A stretch of DNA of 64,000 nucleotides, taken from contig NZ_JANUXZ010000001.1 in assembly GCF_024834055.1 (NCBI RefSeq), positions 372,001-436,000 of the forward strand, in the 5' to 3' direction. The position numbers were made by a program, and so were the translations under genes. Positions 19,926 through 29,524 of this stretch are shown one piece after another (the stretch's first letter is position 1; every line of letters starts with the position of its first letter). The notes beneath the pieces are model-generated. The model was not told the DNA's origin. It was given only the letters and a program-made list of their open reading frames with translations, and did no database searches. The DNA is from Corynebacterium sp. ES2730-CONJ (lineage in GTDB: Bacteria > Actinomycetota > Actinomycetes > Mycobacteriales > Mycobacteriaceae).

Positions 19926-21386
19926 CTAGAAGCTGGTGACTACTTTGCCAGCCCGTCGCGTGCAGGCGTCAGAGCCATCCCACGCTTCGATATTTCTAAG
20001 CTCGGGCAGCATATCGCGGTGGAAAATTGGATCGAGGCCTTTGGCCTTTTGTTGGGTGTAGTTCTTCAACAACTTCACAGCTACTCCACCCAGTGGGACA
20101 ATAGCTACTAGGTTAATAAGCACCATCAACGCGGCGAAAGTATCGCCGAGTGCCCACACCAGTGGAACAGATCCGATTGAGCCGAAGAAGACGAAGCACA
20201 TAACCGCCACCCGGAAAATATTGAGTGCCGGCTTCGACTGAGTGAAGTATTCCAAATTGGCTTGGGCCAGATAGTAGTTTCCAATGACCGAAGAGAAGGC
20301 GAGGAAGAAGAGGATCAAGGTGACAAAGTGAATGCCAATGCTACCAATCTCATTAGCCAAGGAGGCTTGGGTCAGTGCTGCGCCTTCAACTTCCCCGCTA
20401 ATCGTGGGGTTACCAAGCAAAATGATGAAGGCGGTAATCGAACACACCAAGAGGGTATCGAAGTAGACGCCGAGCGTTTGAACGAGACCCTGCTTGACTG
20501 GGTGGGAAACAGTGGCGGTGGCCGCGGCGTTTGGAGCGGAACCTTGTCCCGCCTCATTGGAGAAAAGACCGCGACGCATACCATTCATGAAGGCTGCACC
20601 CACAGTCGCACCGGCAATCTCGCGGAAGCCCAGGGCATGCAGGACGATATTCTCAACCATTGCGGGAACTTCGGAGATATTGATGAGCACAACCACTATG
20701 CCTACCGTCAAGTACAACAGCGCCATAAATGGCACAACCACCTGGGTAAAGTTGGCGATGCGCTTGACTCCGCCAAAGATGATGAGACCTGTAAGTATAG
20801 CCAGGACCAAACCAATACCACCTTTGAAGATGGTCGAGTCTGTTTCAAAGGAAGTAGAGAGAGCTTCGGCAATGGAATTGGACTGAATGGCATTGTAGAC
20901 AAAACCAAAGGTGAAGGTGATGGCCACTGCGAAGATCATAGCCAACCACCGCATATTGAGACCTCGAGTGAGGTAGTAGGCTGGGCCACCGCGGTAGGTG
21001 CCATCGCCTTCTCGCTCTTTCCAAAGCTGTGCGAGAGTTGCTTCTACAAAGGCGGTAGCGCCGCCTAGTAATGCGATAATCCACATCCAGAAGACTGCAC
21101 CCGGACCGCCGAGGGTGATAGCGACGGCAACACCAGCGACGTTGCCGGTACCCACCCGGGAAGCAGCCGAGATCGTGAAGGCCTTAAACGAGGAAATGCC
21201 TTCAGCGTCGGCTCGGGTTTCGCCTCCTTTGTCGACGACCGCTCGGAACATCTCCGGCAGCATCCGAAGCTGCACCACGATGGTTGCTATTGCGAAATAA
21301 AGCCCAGCGGCGATCAGGAGGTAAGGAATAACTTTCCAGATATTATTGTTGACCGATTCGGTTACGAATGATTCGAAGGTTCCCAT
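19926..21386 (-). CDS. Alanine/glycine:cation symporter (AGCS family)
   Basis: 486-aa inner-membrane protein with about ten hydrophobic segments. The family signature is clear: FTISAASRVGTGNVAGVAVA near residue 70, GGPGAVFWMWIIALLGGATA, then YRGGPAYYLTRGLN and NGMRRGLFSNEAGQGSAPNA. AGCS proteins import alanine or glycine with Na+ or H+. Single-gene transcript with its own terminator; the gene upstream on the same strand is a small secreted protein separated by 265 bp. Exact substrate cannot be told from sequence. Confidence 0.95.
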   Translation of the reverse strand: MGTFESFVTESVNNNIWKVIPYLLIAAGLYFAIATIVVQLRMLPEMFRAVVDKGGETRADAEGISSFKAFTISAASRVGTGNVAGVAVAITLGGPGAVFWMWIIALLGGATAFVEATLAQLWKEREGDGTYRGGPAYYLTRGLNMRWLAMIFAVAITFTFGFVYNAIQSNSIAEALSTSFETDSTIFKGGIGLVLAILTGLIIFGGVKRIANFTQVVVPFMALLYLTVGIVVVLINISEVPAMVENIVLHALGFREIAGATVGAAFMNGMRRGLFSNEAGQGSAPNAAATATVSHPVKQGLVQTLGVYFDTLLVCSITAFIILLGNPTISGEVEGAALTQASLANEIGSIGIHFVTLILFFLAFSSVIGNYYLAQANLEYFTQSKPALNIFRVAVMCFVFFGSIGSVPLVWALGDTFAALMVLINLVAIVPLGGVAVKLLKNYTQQKAKGLDPIFHRDMLPELRNIEAWDGSDACTRRAGKVVTSF

Positions 21387-21651
21387 GCGAGTTACCTTAC
21401 AGCCGCAAGAGAACTACGTCCGCATCACAACTAAAAACTGAGAAAATTTGAGTGACTTTAGGCCCTATTATCCGAGAAAAAAGCCACATAAACTGCGAAA
21501 ATTTTAATTCTTGCTGGCATTGATGAATGACAGATAGCGGCATGGATACCCCCCGCTATTAGCCCCTCTACCAACGATCTGAACCTACTAAATAACAGGT
21601 AAAGGGCTGTAGATATGAGAGTAGATCGCTTGTTTTTGGGCATTCCGGTGC

Positions 21652-21963
21652 TTAAGATTTAGCGATAGCCTTTCCTTTTGGCCCCTGCACCTGAGGATAC
21701 TCGGGGGAAGGGTGGGCTGTCACCGAGGACCAAAGATGAGATGCTGCTGCAATAAACGCGGAAATCGCAATGAGAATAGCCCCAGTTCCTAAAACAAGAG
21801 TACCGACCCTTCTGGAATCGCTTGGCTGACTAAGACTGCTTGCTGAAGCTCCCGGCTGATCGATGGTATCTGAAGTGCCCATCTCGGTTGCGTTCACATG
21901 AGCGGTGCTGAACATGCACGCACTCAAAGCTATTGCGAGGATGCGTTTGCTAACTGTGCTCAT
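21652..21963 (-). CDS. Small secreted protein with one C-terminal-half membrane segment
   Basis: 103 aa with a Sec signal peptide (MSTVSKRILAIALSACMFST, likely cleaved near AHVNA), a short Ser/Thr-rich linker and a hydrophobic segment (VLGTGAILIAISAFIAAASH, about 54-75), then a Pro-rich tail. Not recognised. The plan (signal peptide, polar linker, single hydrophobic helix) is the same as in the coupled pair at 52670-53433, although I see no clear residue-level similarity. Confidence 0.6.
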   Translation of the reverse strand: MSTVSKRILAIALSACMFSTAHVNATEMGTSDTIDQPGASASSLSQPSDSRRVGTLVLGTGAILIAISAFIAAASHLWSSVTAHPSPEYPQVQGPKGKAIAKS

Positions 21964-22203
21964 GATACTAACTCCAATCTTTTATATTCACGTTACTTTG
22001 AATATTTAAAGCAAACAAAACGAGAAGGTTGCGCACCGAGAAACCCTTGAAAATATCCACGAAGATGATCACTATACAAGATATTAGGGATCCCCGCACA
22101 AGAAACGGACCTGGCCAACGGCACGCCTAGTTGAGAAGGCTCCGCCCTAGCTCTCAAGGTATGTGCACCTCATCCCAGATCGGCGTACCGAACAGCTTCG
22201 CTT

Positions 22204-23076
22204 TTAGTGCCGGCGCTGGCAGTTGGGACACAGGTGGCTGGATCTCCCTGCTACGTGTAGTCGGATAAGAACCTGACCACAGCGCTGGCAAGGCAGGCCG
22301 GTTTGACCGTAGGCGTGGAGAGATCGCGAAAAATACCCTGATTGACCGTTCACATTCACATACTGGGAATCGAAACTGGTCCCGCCCTCTCGAAGCGCAC
22401 TCGTCATTACGTCGCGCCCTGCTTGAAGAAGCTCGATAATGCGTTTGATAGACAGTCTGGATGCGCGCTGCTGCGGGTGTACGCGGGCCCGCCACAGCAT
22501 CTCGTCGGCATATATATTGCCGATACCGGAGACAATTTCTTGGTTGAGCAAGATACGCTTAATCTCAATATCTTTGTGCTTGATTCGGGCGGCTATCGTG
22601 TCGAGGTCGACGCACTTTTCCATAAGGTCAGGGGCAATATGGCGAATTCGGGCTGGGACCTCACGGCCGTGCACCATCTCAAGAGTGCTAATATCCCAAT
22701 ATCCAAATGTGCGCTGATCGACAAACCAGAGTTCGGAGTTATCGCTGAAGAGAACGCGGATACGTAGATGCGTGTGCGTGGGCACACCTTGAGGTTCGTT
22801 GTTCTTGACGAGCATTTGTCCGCTCATACCCAAGTGCACTATGACAGTGGTCTTAAGCGGTTGGTTTGCATTCTCAAGGCTGAGCCAGAGGAATTTTCCG
22901 CGTCGGTTTACCGCGGAGATGCGGCGACCAATAAGGGCTGCCTGCAGCTGCGCTTCCCCACCGGCTATATGTCGGATAGCCCGCGAGTGGTAGGCCTTAA
23001 GTTCGAGAATATTTCTGCCCGTTATATGCTCGTTGAGCCCCTGACGTACAACTTCTACTTCTGGGAGTTCCGGCAT
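22204..23076 (-). CDS. mutM: Formamidopyrimidine-DNA glycosylase MutM
   Basis: Bifunctional glycosylase/AP lyase that removes 8-oxoguanine and formamidopyrimidines. The catalytic N-terminus PELPEVEVVRQGL (Pro2, Glu3), the RRGKFLWL lysine loop, the helix-two-turn-helix region with QEIVSGIGNIYADEMLWRA, and the C-terminal zinc finger (CQRCG...CPNCQR) are all intact. 290 aa, normal. It overlaps the end of rnc by 22 bp and is the last gene of the DUF177-rnc-mutM set. Confidence 0.97.
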   Translation of the reverse strand: MPELPEVEVVRQGLNEHITGRNILELKAYHSRAIRHIAGGEAQLQAALIGRRISAVNRRGKFLWLSLENANQPLKTTVIVHLGMSGQMLVKNNEPQGVPTHTHLRIRVLFSDNSELWFVDQRTFGYWDISTLEMVHGREVPARIRHIAPDLMEKCVDLDTIAARIKHKDIEIKRILLNQEIVSGIGNIYADEMLWRARVHPQQRASRLSIKRIIELLQAGRDVMTSALREGGTSFDSQYVNVNGQSGYFSRSLHAYGQTGLPCQRCGQVLIRLHVAGRSSHLCPNCQRRH

Positions 23077-23834
23077 AAAAGAAGCTCGTTTCGCGCTGCG
23101 GTATCGTTGAGAATATCCAAAGCGTTATGAGCAGCCTGCTGTTCAGCCTGCTTTTTATTGCGCCCTTGGCCCGTTCCGATAATCCGCCCGAAAACCTTAA
23201 CAACAACAGTAAAAAGTTGGTCGTGCTCAGGGCCTTCGCTGGTGGACTGGTAATCAGCCATCGGCAGTTTATATTCGGCAAGCCGCTCCTGCAATGTAGT
23301 TTTCCAATCTTGGTGGAGTCCGACCGCAGTTGCACGCGCGATCTTCTCAGCGAAGAGCCGCCATACCACCCCACGCGCGGTATAAAAATCATGCGCGAGG
23401 TAGATAGCTCCTAGTAAAGCCTCCATAGTATCGGCCAAAATGGAGTCTTTATTACGCCCATCCGTATGCAGTTCACCCTTTCCAAGGAGGACATAGGCGC
23501 CAAGATTAATGTCGCGAGCAATATCGGCGAGGCCATAGCGAGAAACGATGCTGGCTCGCATTTTGGATAAGTCACTTTCGGGACGAGAAGAGTACATATC
23601 GTATAGCTTCTCAGCAACTGACAGGCTCAGCACTGCGTCGCCCAGATATTCTAGGCGCTCATTATTGGCGAGATGGCCGTTTTCGTTGGCGAATGAGCGA
23701 TGCGAGAGCGCTAGTTTAAAGAGCTCCTCGGGAATGTCGACGCCAAGCGCCGAGGTCAGGGGCTCCAGATCGAGAGCATTAAACGCTGCGTCGAGGGCAA
23801 GGTCCCCGCTCAATCGGGTTGATTTCCTACTCAC
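23055..23834 (-). CDS. rnc: Ribonuclease III
   Basis: Double-strand-specific endoribonuclease for rRNA and mRNA processing. Catalytic signature NERLEYLGDAVLSLSVAE and the second acidic cluster DTMEALLGAIYLAHD, then a C-terminal dsRNA-binding domain (DWKTTLQERLAEY to GRNKKQAEQQAAHNAL). 259 aa. The GTG start shares a GTGA overlap with the DUF177 stop, and mutM starts inside its 3' end, so all three genes are coupled. Confidence 0.97.
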   Translation of the reverse strand: MSRKSTRLSGDLALDAAFNALDLEPLTSALGVDIPEELFKLALSHRSFANENGHLANNERLEYLGDAVLSLSVAEKLYDMYSSRPESDLSKMRASIVSRYGLADIARDINLGAYVLLGKGELHTDGRNKDSILADTMEALLGAIYLAHDFYTARGVVWRLFAEKIARATAVGLHQDWKTTLQERLAEYKLPMADYQSTSEGPEHDQLFTVVVKVFGRIIGTGQGRNKKQAEQQAAHNALDILNDTAARNELLLCRNSQK

Positions 23835-24364
23835 AGGAATTTCTCCAAGCCTGCCCAGCGCGGATCGGCCTTGATGGGGCCATCGGCCAGACCGTCTGGC
23901 TCCGGTACGTTTTCAGTATCACACTCATCGGCGCACTGCGGGTTAAAGGGAAGGGTGATGCCTGCTTCGTCGATGACGGCTTGCAGGATATCGACATAAT
24001 CATCGGTGAGAACTTCAATGTCATCATCGTCTCCATCAGCGTCTTCTCCCCCGATAAAATCATCGCTGAGTGCATAGACTTGCGTGATGCGGATTCGTGC
24101 GTCGGGATTCAGGGAGCTTAAGCAGCGTACGCATTGACCATTAAGGGTGGCGTTTACTGTCGCGTCAACCATGATGCCCTCGCCGAGTGAACTGATGGTG
24201 GCTTCGACGGTGACCTCAGTGCCTTTATCGATGGCGATCATGGCCGGGCCAATACGCTCGGGACTTGGCCCGGTTTGGGTGGTAAAGGTGGTTTCGCCGG
24301 TGCGAAGCACTTCCGACAGGTTGAAAATAAATGGCGATTGCGCGCTATTTTTTACGGTATTCAT
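23831..24364 (-). CDS. YceD/DUF177 family protein
   Basis: 177 aa. DUF177 proteins (YceD in E. coli) usually precede rpmF and are linked with large ribosomal subunit or rRNA metabolism. Visible hallmarks are TLNGQCVRCLSSLNPDARI with the Cys-x2-Cys pair, and the acidic centre followed by LTDDYVDILQAVIDEAGITLPFNPQCADECD. Here it sits upstream of rnc, without rpmF. Overlaps rnc by four bases. Confidence 0.9.
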   Translation of the reverse strand: MNTVKNSAQSPFIFNLSEVLRTGETTFTTQTGPSPERIGPAMIAIDKGTEVTVEATISSLGEGIMVDATVNATLNGQCVRCLSSLNPDARIRITQVYALSDDFIGGEDADGDDDDIEVLTDDYVDILQAVIDEAGITLPFNPQCADECDTENVPEPDGLADGPIKADPRWAGLEKFL

Positions 24365-24427
24365 CGCTTTGAAACTCTACTCCCTTTTTATTCTTCTAGC
24401 AGCCTAAGGCTTCCAACAGAAGTAAAA

Positions 24428-24449
24428 GCCCCGAGTGCTTACTCGGGGC
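24428..24449 (-). terminator. Terminator after the DivIVA-like gene
   Basis: Perfect 9-bp stem GCCCCGAGT / ACTCGGGGC with a 4-base loop, followed on the minus strand by TTTTACTTC. It separates the coiled-coil gene from DUF177-rnc-mutM. Confidence 0.85.
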
Positions 24450-24464
24450 CTAGGGTTTCAGTAA

Positions 24465-25175
24465 CTACTTGCTATAACGGGCGCCACCCGAAGCTCCGGC
24501 ACCGCTACGCAGTGCGCTGCGATCTTTGGAAACAACCCGCAGCGTAGCGGAGAGAGCCTCTTCGAATTCAGCTAATTTTGAATCCACGAACTGATCACAT
24601 TCAGTTCGCAGGCGGTTCGAATCAGCGTGTGCGGCGTCGACGATGCGGTGGGCTTCTTCATTAGCACGGCGTACCACTTCGGATTCGCTGACAAGCCGCT
24701 GCTGCTCAGCAAGCCCCTCGTCGATGCTGCGCTGGTATTGGTCGTTACCGGAGTCAATGAGGCGCTTGGCTTCAATCCCCGCGCGCTCAACGGTGCTCTC
24801 AGCTTCTCGACGGCTCGATTCTAAAAGCGCGTCAGCTTCATCCTGGGCGCGCGCCACAGTGGCATGAGCCCTGTTTTCCGCATCGGCCAGCATAGCTTCA
24901 GAGTCGCTTTGAGCATGACTCATCATCGAATGAGCTTCTTCACGGGCATCGTCTACTAAATTCTGAGCCTCAATCTGAGCCTGTCCAATGATCTCATCTT
25001 TTTGGTCGATGACGTCTTGGGCATCGTCTATTTCTATCGGTAGCGCATTGCGTAAATCATCGAGAAGCGCAAGCATCTCGTTGCGAGGCACCATGCAGTT
25101 GGCGGTCATGGGCACCCCGTAAGCTTGTTCAACGTTACGGACTAGTTCATCAAGGGATTGGAAGACGCGGTACAT
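24465..25175 (-). CDS. DivIVA-like coiled-coil protein
   Basis: About 236 aa. The N-terminal MYRVFQSLDELVRNVEQAYG and the MVPRNEMLALLDDLRNALP segment are followed by a long heptad-rich coiled coil (about 55-215) dominated by Ala, Glu and Arg, then a flexible tail. It matches the second DivIVA-domain protein found next to rnc in corynebacteria and mycobacteria (annotated as cell division initiation protein), rather than Wag31/DivIVA itself, which lies in the ftsZ region. A role in polar growth or septum organisation is inferred from family only. Start at 25175 chosen to give the family N-terminus; 25187 is also open. Confidence 0.85.
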   Translation of the reverse strand: MYRVFQSLDELVRNVEQAYGVPMTANCMVPRNEMLALLDDLRNALPIEIDDAQDVIDQKDEIIGQAQIEAQNLVDDAREEAHSMMSHAQSDSEAMLADAENRAHATVARAQDEADALLESSRREAESTVERAGIEAKRLIDSGNDQYQRSIDEGLAEQQRLVSESEVVRRANEEAHRIVDAAHADSNRLRTECDQFVDSKLAEFEEALSATLRVVSKDRSALRSGAGASGGARYSK

Positions 25176-25199
25176 AGTTCCAAGCATACCTGCACAAAA

Positions 25200-25232
25200 G
25201 CGAGATGCGCTGTCTGCAACAACGCATCCCGC
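25200..25232 (-). terminator. Terminator of gdhA
   Basis: 14-bp stem (25200-25213 with 25219-25232, two G-U pairs in the RNA), 5-base loop, and TTTTGTG directly after on the minus strand. It lies 16 bp beyond the gdhA stop. Confidence 0.85.
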
Positions 25233-25247
25233 CCGAAAATTTTCTGC

Positions 25248-26681
<1,434 letters not shown>

Positions 26682-26740
26682 CTATAAAAACTCTATATTC
26701 ACGAGCCGAAGAGTCGGGGCGACTATTGTGTGCAGCATAA

Positions 26741-26782
26741 TTCTACACAGCTATAGAAATTAGTACCTATTCAGCTATCGAA
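26741..26782 (-). promoter_or_regulatory. Two tandem AmtR-like operator sites upstream of gdhA
   Basis: In the 380-bp gdhA-glycerate kinase gap. The consensus I remember is TTTCTAT-N6-ATAG followed by A/T. Site one, read on the minus strand, is TTTCTATAGCTGTGTAGAA (26759-26741), one mismatch in the right half (GTAG). Site two, read on the plus strand, is CTAT-N6-ATCG with AA after (26767-26782), also one mismatch. They are about 150-190 bp from the gdhA start. A TATA-like element lies between them and the gene. No amtR gene is in the window. Confidence 0.5.
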
Positions 26783-26918
26783 TTCAATACCCCCTTTTGG
26801 GATAGATGCATGTCATCTGAGGTTTTTCCAGATTATCCGACCGTCAGGATCGCTATATATAGTTTTCATTAAGGGCTCGTCGTGGGGGTAAATTACTCCA
26901 GCGTGGCCCCTCGCTCGC

Positions 26919-26946
26919 TATAGTATGGGGCTAGAAATCTAGCCCC
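26919..26946 (+). promoter_or_regulatory. Glycerate kinase promoter with palindrome at the start site
   Basis: TATAGT (26919-26924) is a good -10 box. Directly after it, GGGGCTAGA (26927-26935) and TCTAGCCCC (26938-26946) form an exact palindrome covering the expected transcription start. This fits an operator for a repressor, or a 5'-end hairpin in the mRNA. The gene starts 29 bp further on. Confidence 0.5.
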
Positions 26947-26974
26947 GAGTACCACACGATAGGAAGTTCCTTCG

Positions 26975-28093
26975 ATGCGCATTGTTATCGCCCCCGACTC
27001 CTTCAAGGGCTCTGGTAGTGCCACCGAAATCGCCGCCATGCTCGCTCACAGCATACAAACGGAACTCTTACACCACATGGCTCCAGAGGAGATTGATATT
27101 GTACAATGCCCCATGGCCGATGGCGGTGAGGGAACCAGTGAAGTCTTCACGGGTGAGCGCATCACTCTTCCGTCTATCGACGCTAATGGGCGCCTGATTG
27201 AGGCTAGTTACACCTTCGACTCCGAGATCCACACGGCCTATATCGATCTCGCTCAAGCCTCTGGCCTCCCACTCGTAGCAGATGATCCACGACCTCTTGA
27301 TGCCGATACTTTCGGAACCGGTGTACTCATTGCGGATGCTCATGCCCGCGGAGCCACCCGCATAGTCCTGGGATTAGGTGGCACAGCCACCACTGATGCG
27401 GGCACGGGTATTCTCGCGGCCCTAGGAGTGGTGCCAGTCGATACTCACGGTCGCCCAGTCGCTCACGGTGGGGGTTCTCTGAGCTCCATTGACCGCCTTG
27501 ATACCGCCACCCTCAATATCGGCGCTGCCCAACTCGAGTGGATTCTACTACGAGATGTCTCCAACCCAGCCACGGGCCCAAACGGCACCGCCCGTCAATT
27601 CGCTCCGCAGAAGGGAGCAACCCCAGCTGAGCAGGACATTCTCGAGCGCGGCATCACCGATTTTGCGAGTCTCGTCGACCTCGACCCGCAAACAGTCGGC
27701 TTCGGGGCAGCAGGTGCTCTACCCCTAGGACTCATCTGGCTGTCACGGCTTATCTATGGGTCTAGCGATCATATCCATCTACTCCCCGGTGCCAAGGTTG
27801 TTGCCGACTCCCTCGATCTCATGCATCTAAGCCACGAAGCGGACTGGATTATCACCGGCGAGGGACAGTTTGACTCCCAATCCGAGGCGGGGAAAGTGGT
27901 CCTTGAAGTATTAGATACAGCCTCACACTCCCCGGCGCGCACGATAGTGGTGGCGGGGAAAATTGAGGGCACTCCTCAGGCCGATTGGACCTACACACTC
28001 ATCGATGCCCCCTTGCCAGAACAGCTTCGCGACGCCGGCAAAAAGATCGCCCACGAAATTCTGAGGACATTACAGGAGGATCCTCGGAAATAA
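26975..28093 (+). CDS. glxK: Glycerate kinase
   Basis: 372-aa member of the GlxK/GarK family, phosphorylating D-glycerate (to 2-phosphoglycerate in most members) with ATP. N-terminal MRIVIAPDSFKGSGSATEIA, then CPMADGGEGTSEVF, LGGTATTDAGTGILAALG and the C-terminal ITGEGQFDSQSEAGKVV with the conserved Gly/Asp loop. AGGAAG lies eight bases before the ATG. It feeds photorespiration-like or glyoxylate-derived carbon into lower glycolysis. The palindrome over its promoter suggests single-gene regulation. Confidence 0.95.
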   Translation: MRIVIAPDSFKGSGSATEIAAMLAHSIQTELLHHMAPEEIDIVQCPMADGGEGTSEVFTGERITLPSIDANGRLIEASYTFDSEIHTAYIDLAQASGLPLVADDPRPLDADTFGTGVLIADAHARGATRIVLGLGGTATTDAGTGILAALGVVPVDTHGRPVAHGGGSLSSIDRLDTATLNIGAAQLEWILLRDVSNPATGPNGTARQFAPQKGATPAEQDILERGITDFASLVDLDPQTVGFGAAGALPLGLIWLSRLIYGSSDHIHLLPGAKVVADSLDLMHLSHEADWIITGEGQFDSQSEAGKVVLEVLDTASHSPARTIVVAGKIEGTPQADWTYTLIDAPLPEQLRDAGKKIAHEILRTLQEDPRK

Positions 28094-28150
28094 TTTTCCC
28101 CTCCTTCGCCCAAAGTTTGGCAATAGGCACCGATATACCGACTATCATCA

Positions 28151-29485
28151 GTGCCTATGAGTTTCCTGTTTTCGCGAGTTAATCCGATCCAAACCATGGC
28201 CGATGGCACGATTAAGCAAATTAATCCTTTCTCGGGTACCGAGGTTTGGACGGTACCCGGACGCGGGCACCGCCCTCTTGATCACCCAGCCCGCGATACT
28301 CTCCCAATCACACCAGGAGAACGGAAAAACTATTGCGCTTTCTGCAGTGCTCGCTTAGACGAAACACCACCAGAAAAGGCGCGGGTTATCCGTCACGGCG
28401 AAAACGATTTTGAAATTGTAGAAAAACCCAGCTTTGCCGAAATCGATGGCACCGAGGCGGAGTTTAGGCGGGTATCAAACCTATTCGAGATCGTCAGTTA
28501 CGCCTACTGGCAGGCCAACTACGGCTTCGAAATGAATGCAGCGCAACGATCATGGATGCAGCAGTACCAATCGGATCCACGCGGCATCGACCATATATTG
28601 CGGATGGTAAAAACCAAGCGCCAGGCCGCTGGACTTGACCCTGAACTTCCTAGCCAGATCCTGGTCAAGGAAGCTGAGAGCTTTTTTGGCGGTGGCCATG
28701 ACCTCATTATCGGCCGACGGCATTTTTCCGATCATGCACATGACCATACGGGCCTAGCCTCCGCGGGCAGCTTAAGCGTCGTGGAGCACCGAGCCTTTAT
28801 CCAGTTCACTATCCACACCATGCAGGATTTATACTCCAATAATCGCTACACCCCTTATGTTGCCGTTTTTCAGAACTGGCTCAAACCCGCCGGCGCCTCT
28901 TTCGATCATTTGCACAAGCAACTAGTTAGCATCGATGAGCGCGGGCTGGCAGCCGAGAACGAGGTAGCCAAACTACGGCAGAATCCCAATATGTACAACG
29001 AATGGGCCGTCAACTATGCCGCGATGCGGAATTTAGTGATCGCCGAGAATGAGCATGCTATCTGCTTCGCTGGCTTCGGTCACCGTTACCCCACCTTAGA
29101 GGTTTATTCGAAGTCCCCCACCCCTGAGCCCTGGCTGCAAACTCCAGCAGAAGTAGCTTCAATGAGTGACTTGATCCACGCCTGCCACGCAGCGGTTGGC
29201 CCCCATGTGCCCAGCAATGAAGAGTGGCATCATAAACCTATTGACCTAGACATCCCCATGCCCTGGCGGGTGATGATTAAGTGGCGCGTATCCACCTTGG
29301 CAGGTTTCGAAGGTGGCACAAAAGTATATCTGAACACCCTCAGTCCTTGGGATGTCCGTGACCGAGTGGTGTCATCGATGTTCCAATTAAGAGATAGCAA
29401 CAGTATCTCCTCAGATATTCGGATCGCTACCGAATGCACCATCGAGCGCAACAGTCTCAAATACAATCGCCTACTTCCTTTATAA
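28151..29485 (+). CDS. DUF4921 family protein, GalT/HIT-like fold
   Basis: 444 aa. Matches the DUF4921 family of actinobacteria, distantly related to galactose-1-phosphate uridylyltransferase. Visible features: CAFC zinc-ligand pair near residue 60; a GalT-like segment ILVKEAESFFGGGHDLIIG; and SFDHLHKQLVSID near residue 255, which corresponds to the HPHxQ nucleotidyl-transfer motif of GalT with Pro replaced by Leu. Substrate unknown; a nucleotidylyltransferase or phosphorylase acting on a sugar or nucleoside phosphate is the reasonable inference. The start is uncertain: ATGs at 28151, 28157 and 28196 are in frame and none has a good ribosome site. Confidence 0.8.
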   Translation: MPMSFLFSRVNPIQTMADGTIKQINPFSGTEVWTVPGRGHRPLDHPARDTLPITPGERKNYCAFCSARLDETPPEKARVIRHGENDFEIVEKPSFAEIDGTEAEFRRVSNLFEIVSYAYWQANYGFEMNAAQRSWMQQYQSDPRGIDHILRMVKTKRQAAGLDPELPSQILVKEAESFFGGGHDLIIGRRHFSDHAHDHTGLASAGSLSVVEHRAFIQFTIHTMQDLYSNNRYTPYVAVFQNWLKPAGASFDHLHKQLVSIDERGLAAENEVAKLRQNPNMYNEWAVNYAAMRNLVIAENEHAICFAGFGHRYPTLEVYSKSPTPEPWLQTPAEVASMSDLIHACHAAVGPHVPSNEEWHHKPIDLDIPMPWRVMIKWRVSTLAGFEGGTKVYLNTLSPWDVRDRVVSSMFQLRDSNSISSDIRIATECTIERNSLKYNRLLPL

Positions 29486-29524
29486 GCCTCCCACTTAAGG
29501 TTCGCACTCACTACAGTATGAAGA

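Noticed and set aside
20262..21068. 268-aa plus-strand frame opposite the alanine symporter
   Set aside because: Charged, low-complexity translation typical of the complement of a membrane-protein gene; no family signal.
21458..21643. 61-aa minus-strand frame upstream of the small secreted protein gene region
   Set aside because: No ribosome site, no family features; composition unlike coding.
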